From assembly GCA_038213835.1 (NCBI GenBank), contig JBBQSN010000148.1:1-8562 (forward strand): a DNA stretch of 8,562 nucleotides, in the 5' to 3' direction. Positions within the stretch are counted from its first letter, which is position 1, and each line of letters begins with the position of its first letter. The notes beneath the pieces were generated by a model, which made no database searches, had not been told where the DNA came from, and saw nothing but the letters and a program-made list of their open reading frames with translations. A program made the translations under genes and the position numbers. Source of the DNA: JBBQSN01 sp038213835. Its GTDB lineage: Bacteria; Actinomycetota; Actinomycetes; Actinomycetales; CAWJMD01. Positions 5,080-8,562 of the stretch are shown here, piece by piece.

Positions 5080-5150
5080 GGGCGACGTCTTCGCGGGCAT
5101 CGTCGCCGGTCACCGCGCGGCACCCCTGGCTCGCCCGTCCGGACTCAGCC

Positions 5151-6443
5151 TCAGGCGTACACGTCCGGGACACCGTCCTGGTCGTCGTCGACCTGCTCAG
5201 CCTCCTCGATCCGGCGGTAGGCGGCGTTGCGGGCGGTGAGCAGGGCCGCGGCGACGGCGCCGGCCAGCACCGATCCGGTCAGGACGCCGATCTTGACGGC
5301 GTCCTGCCGCGCCGGGTCGGCCCCGAAGGCGAGGTCGCCGATCAGCAGCGAGACGGTGAAGCCGATGCCCGCCAGGCTGGCGACGCCGAGCACGTCGACC
5401 CAGCGCAGACCAGGGTCCAGGTCCGCGTGGGTGAACCGGGCGGTCAGCCATGCCGCCCCGGTGATGCCGACGGTCTTGCCGACCACCAGCCCGAGGATGA
5501 TCCCCAGCGCCACCCGGTCGGTCAGCGCGTCGACGAGCCCGGAGAGGCCCCCGATCGTGACGCCGGCGGCGAAGAAGGCGAAGACCGGGACCGCCACCCC
5601 GGCCGACAGCGGTCGGATCCGGTGCTCGAGGTGCTCGGCCAGCCCCGGGCCGGCGTCCGGGCCTCCGTTCGCCTCCGACCGCATCACGGGCACCGTGAAC
5701 GCCAGGAGCACCCCGGCGACGGTGGCGTGCACGCCGGACTCGTGCACCAGGACCCAGGTCACGACGGCGAGCGGGACCAGCACCCACCAGGTGCGGATCC
5801 TGCGCTGCACCAGCCAGCCGAACAGGGCCAACGGCAGCAGGGCCAGGAGCAGGGGGACGACAGCGAGGTCGGCGGTGAAGAACACCGCGATGATCGTGAC
5901 GGCGAAGAGGTCGTCGACGACGGCCAGGGTCAGCAGGAACGTCCGCAGGGCCAGGGGCAGGTGGCTGCTGACCACCGCCAGGACGGCCAGCGCGAAGGCG
6001 ATGTCGGTCGCGACGGGGACGGCCCACCCCTGGACGGCGTCGGTGCCGGCGTTCACGGCGACGAACACGAGGGCGGGCACGACCATTCCTCCCACCGCGG
6101 CCGCGACCGGCAGCGCGGCCCGTCGCGGGTCCCGCAGGTCTCCGGCGACGAACTCCCGCTTCAGCTCGAGGCCGACGACGAAGAAGAAGATCGCCAGCAG
6201 CCCGTCCGCGGCCCAGGTGCCGAGGGTGAGGTCGAGGTGCAGCGCCTCAGGCCCCACCCTGAGGTCGCGCACCGACTCGTAGGTGCCGGCCAGCGGCGAG
6301 TTCGCGGCAGCCAGCGCCAGCACGGTGGCGACGAGCAGCAGCACGCCTCCCACCGTCTCCCGCCGCAGCAGCGTCGCGATCCGCTGGGCCTCCGGCCAGG
6401 AACCGCGGGACAGCAGGGGCTGGGTGGGAGCAGGATCATTCAT
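5151..6443 (-). CDS. nhaA: Na+/H+ antiporter NhaA
   Basis: A 430-residue inner-membrane protein exchanging Na+ (or Li+) for external H+, for pH and sodium homeostasis. About 12 hydrophobic helices are visible. Residues known from E. coli NhaA are present. The ion-site Asp pair is VVDD at 175-178 (E. coli D163/D164). The TM4 Asp is in VATDIAFALAVL (D147, E. coli D133). The pH-sensor block is GLELKRE (E93-E97, E. coli E78-E82). The TM10 Lys is in VVGKTVGI (K323, E. coli K300). SGVHATVAGV is also conserved. ATG 6443 is supported by GAGAGG eight bases upstream; an upstream GTG at 6503 would add 20 non-family residues. The protein ends in an acidic tail with DDDQDGVPD (419-427), a D-x-D-x-D-G-x-x-D pattern resembling calcium-binding loops. 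No DevR box is seen upstream, so it is probably independent of the dormancy genes. Confidence 0.97.
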   Translation of the reverse strand: MNDPAPTQPLLSRGSWPEAQRIATLLRRETVGGVLLLVATVLALAAANSPLAGTYESVRDLRVGPEALHLDLTLGTWAADGLLAIFFFVVGLELKREFVAGDLRDPRRAALPVAAAVGGMVVPALVFVAVNAGTDAVQGWAVPVATDIAFALAVLAVVSSHLPLALRTFLLTLAVVDDLFAVTIIAVFFTADLAVVPLLLALLPLALFGWLVQRRIRTWWVLVPLAVVTWVLVHESGVHATVAGVLLAFTVPVMRSEANGGPDAGPGLAEHLEHRIRPLSAGVAVPVFAFFAAGVTIGGLSGLVDALTDRVALGIILGLVVGKTVGITGAAWLTARFTHADLDPGLRWVDVLGVASLAGIGFTVSLLIGDLAFGADPARQDAVKIGVLTGSVLAGAVAAALLTARNAAYRRIEEAEQVDDDQDGVPDVYA

Positions 6444-6540
6444 CGGGACGACCTCTCGAGCGGGCAGCAGGAAACGAACCGCCGACCAGACTTCCCGGCA
6501 CACCAGTGTCCACCGTACCGGGACGCAGCCAGGTCACGAC

Positions 6541-6561
6541 CCGGCGGGCCCACCCCACCGG
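6541..6561 (-). terminator. Hairpin downstream of the GH65 gene
   Basis: On the minus strand CCGGTGGG and CCCGCCGG pair over eight positions (one G-T wobble) around a five-base loop. It begins 16 bases after the GH65 stop. No T-tract follows, so this is a plausible but unproven terminator separating GH65 from nhaA. Confidence 0.5.
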
Positions 6562-6577
6562 ACGTGCGGTGCTCCGC

Positions 6578-8562
6578 TCACGAGGCGCGGCTCGCGGGCC
6601 GCCGGCCGGGTGGCTGCTGGGGCGTCGGCAGCAAGGGCTCTCGCAGGACCAGCGGCCGGGTCACGGGCTCGTGCGTCCCCATCTCGATGTCCTCGCCCGC
6701 GTGCCGCAGGGTCAGGGTGCCGTCCGGTCCGTCGCGCAGGGTGTACCTCACCTGCTCGTGCGTGACGTCGACGGTGAGGCGGACGCCGTGCCAGCGCAAC
6801 CGGAACCGGAGCCGGGTGATGCCGTTCGGGAGGGCGGGGTCCAGGGCCAGGACGCCCTCGTCGTCGCGCAGACCGCCGAAGCCCTGCACCAGGGCGGTCC
6901 AGGTGCCGGCGAGGGAGGCCATGTGCAGGCCGTCCTTGGTGTTGTGGTGCAGGTCCCGCAGGTCGACCATCGCGGCCTCGTAGGCGTAGTCGTGGGCCAG
7001 CTGGAGGTGGCCGACCTCGGCGCACATCACCGCCTGCGTGCACGCCGACAGCGACGAGTCGCGCACGGTGCGCCGCTCGTAGTAGTCGACGTTGCGGGCT
7101 TTCTGCTCCGGCGAGAACAGGTGCCCCTGCATCTGCATCGCCAGGACGAGGTCGGCCTGCTTGATCACCTGCGCCGGGTAGAGCCGCACGTAGGGCTCGT
7201 TGAGCAGCAACGGGTACTGGGTGTTGTGGTCGAAGTCCCACTCCTGCAGCGTGGTGAAGCCCGCCGACTGCTCGTGCACCCCCAGCTCGGTGTCGTACGG
7301 GATGTGCGCCGCGGAGGCGGCGTCGCGCCAGCACGCCATCTCCTCGTGGTCCACGCCGAGCCCGGCAGCCAGGTCGGGGTTCCGCTGGCTGGCCGCGGCC
7401 GCGCACCGCAGGTTGTGCGCCGCCATCACGTTGGTGAACACGTTGTCGCGCACGACGGCGGTGTACTCGTCCGGCCCGGTGACGCCGTCGAGGTGCCAGA
7501 CGCCGTGGCGGTCGTGGTGCCCCAGCGACATCCACAGCCGGGCGGTCTCGACCAGGACCTCGAGGCCGCACTCCTCCTCCAGCGAGTGGTCGCCCGTGAC
7601 CAGGCGGTAGCGCTCGAAGGCAGCTGCGACATCGGCGTTCACGTGCCACGCGGCAGTGCCCGCCGGCCAGTAGGCCGAGCACTCCTGGCCGCGGATCGTG
7701 CGCCAGGGGAACGACGCACCCTGCAGGTCCAGCTGGGCGGCCCGTTCACGGGCGAGCTCGAGCGTCGAGGCGCGCCAGCGCAGCGCGTCGGCCGCGGCGT
7801 GGGGCACGGTGTACGTCAGCACCGGGAGGACGAAGGTCTCGGTGTCCCAGAACGCGTGGCCGTCGTACCCCGGGCCGGTGAGACCCTTGCCCGCGATCGC
7901 CCGTCGCTCGGTGCGGGCACTGGCCTGCAGGACGTGGAAGAGCGCGAACCGCACCGCCTGCTGGATCTCGGCGTCGCCCTCGACCTCGACGTCGGCGCCG
8001 TCCCAGAACGCGTCCAGGTAGGCCCGCTGGTCCTCGATGAGACCGTCCCACCCCGTGTACCGGGCCGAGCTGAGCGCAGCCGCCACCTGGTCGCGCAGGG
8101 CCGGTCGCGAGCGCAGGCTGGACCACCCGTAGGCGATGTACTTGACGATCCGCAGCCGCTGCCCGGGCTGCAGCTCGCACGTGATCGTGGTGCGGGCCCA
8201 GTCGTCGCCGGAGTCGGTCTCCACCGCCATCCGCCCCGGCGCCTCGACCACGTGCGCCATGCCGGCGGCCATCGTCAGCTCGCTGCGTCGGGTGCGGTGC
8301 ACGAGCAGGGCCGCGCGCTCGGAGTGCTCGTGGTGCACCGGCTCCAGCACCTCGGCGAGCGCCGCCGCCACCCGAGGGTCCTTGGACTGCGGAGGCTGGT
8401 CCTCGTTCGCGACCAGCTCGGACTGCACCGTGACGCGCGTGGTGTCGTCGACGACGCGCACGACGTACTCGATCGCCGCGATGCTGCGGTGGTCGAACGA
8501 CACCATCCGGGTCGACTCGACGTGCACCGCCTTGCCCGCGGGCGAGCGCCAGGTGCACGAGC
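6578..8562 (-). CDS. Glycoside hydrolase family 65 protein (disaccharide phosphorylase-like), N-terminus beyond right edge
   Basis: About 661 residues are visible out of a typical 750-800; the missing N-terminus lies past the right edge, where the reading frame stays open. From the edge inward come the N-terminal beta-sandwich (CTWRSPAGKAVHVESTRMVSF), the linker, and the (alpha/alpha)6 barrel with KGLTGPGYDGHAFWDTETF and FPWRTIRGQECS. The general-acid motif GVTGPDEYTAV has its catalytic Glu codon at 7466-7468. KQADLVLAM and the phosphate-site loop VRDSSLSACT follow, then LHHNTKDGLHMASLAGTW and a C-terminal beta domain. These fit an inverting phosphorylase that splits an alpha-glucoside (trehalose, maltose, kojibiose or nigerose) to beta-glucose 1-phosphate; the substrate cannot be told from sequence. 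In M. tuberculosis a GH65 domain is fused in OtsB1 (Rv2006) of the DosR regulon, which fits this neighbourhood. The product appears cytoplasmic. Confidence 0.92.
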   Translation of the reverse strand, partial: SCTWRSPAGKAVHVESTRMVSFDHRSIAAIEYVVRVVDDTTRVTVQSELVANEDQPPQSKDPRVAAALAEVLEPVHHEHSERAALLVHRTRRSELTMAAGMAHVVEAPGRMAVETDSGDDWARTTITCELQPGQRLRIVKYIAYGWSSLRSRPALRDQVAAALSSARYTGWDGLIEDQRAYLDAFWDGADVEVEGDAEIQQAVRFALFHVLQASARTERRAIAGKGLTGPGYDGHAFWDTETFVLPVLTYTVPHAAADALRWRASTLELARERAAQLDLQGASFPWRTIRGQECSAYWPAGTAAWHVNADVAAAFERYRLVTGDHSLEEECGLEVLVETARLWMSLGHHDRHGVWHLDGVTGPDEYTAVVRDNVFTNVMAAHNLRCAAAASQRNPDLAAGLGVDHEEMACWRDAASAAHIPYDTELGVHEQSAGFTTLQEWDFDHNTQYPLLLNEPYVRLYPAQVIKQADLVLAMQMQGHLFSPEQKARNVDYYERRTVRDSSLSACTQAVMCAEVGHLQLAHDYAYEAAMVDLRDLHHNTKDGLHMASLAGTWTALVQGFGGLRDDEGVLALDPALPNGITRLRFRLRWHGVRLTVDVTHEQVRYTLRDGPDGTLTLRHAGEDIEMGTHEPVTRPLVLREPLLPTPQQPPGRRPASRAS

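Noticed and set aside
4785..5123. Small minus-strand open frame overlapping the DUF4255 start
   Set aside because: Arg/Gly-rich translation with no recognisable motif. It includes the terminator hairpin and the DUF4255 N-terminus in another frame.
4833..6983. 716-codon plus-strand open frame antisense to nhaA and GH65
   Set aside because: It is antisense to clear coding sequence, has a charged low-information translation (Gly/Asp/Arg/Gln-rich), and lacks domain signals. It is a shadow frame.

Overview
The window is GC-rich throughout, starts several genes with GTG, and carries a DevR/DosR-type two-component system. This points to a high-GC actinomycete (Actinomycetota), most likely outside the mycobacteria; I cannot name the genus from sequence alone. 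No RNA gene, insertion sequence, CRISPR array or replication origin is visible, and no gene-free stretch exceeds 300 bases.

Layout. Positions 1-530 (minus) hold the N-terminal third of a DevS/DosT-like GAF sensor kinase that runs off the left edge. A tandem universal stress protein (629-1540, minus) precedes it. Divergent from these is a DevR/DosR-like response regulator (1680-2342, plus). It is followed by the decayed remnant of a flavodoxin-domain gene (2371-2574) and a DoxX-family membrane protein broken by one base (2706-3276). A bidirectional terminator (3292-3335) separates these from four minus-strand genes. These are a PNPOx-like split-barrel flavoprotein (3352-3771), a DUF4255/Pvc16-like protein with a long Pro/Ala/Gly tail (3824-4957), an NhaA antiporter (5151-6443), and a GH65 glycoside phosphorylase that runs off the right edge (6578-8562).

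How the genes fit together. Sensor kinase, regulator, universal stress protein, split-barrel flavoprotein and GH65-type protein all have family counterparts in the DosR hypoxia/dormancy regulon of Mycobacterium tuberculosis. Sequences matching the DevR-box core (GGGAC-N4-GTCCC) lie in the usp/devR divergent promoter (two boxes 22 bp apart), upstream of doxX (perfect core in a 20-bp interrupted palindrome), and upstream of the PNPOx gene. The left 3.8 kb therefore reads as a low-oxygen/redox response locus controlled by its own regulator. The DUF4255 gene is the outlier: this family normally belongs to contractile injection systems, and no other such gene is visible here.

The most notable points are the haem-ligand and gating residues of the GAF sensor, the DevR-box set, the two adjacent frame-disrupted redox genes, and the orphan Pvc16-like gene.
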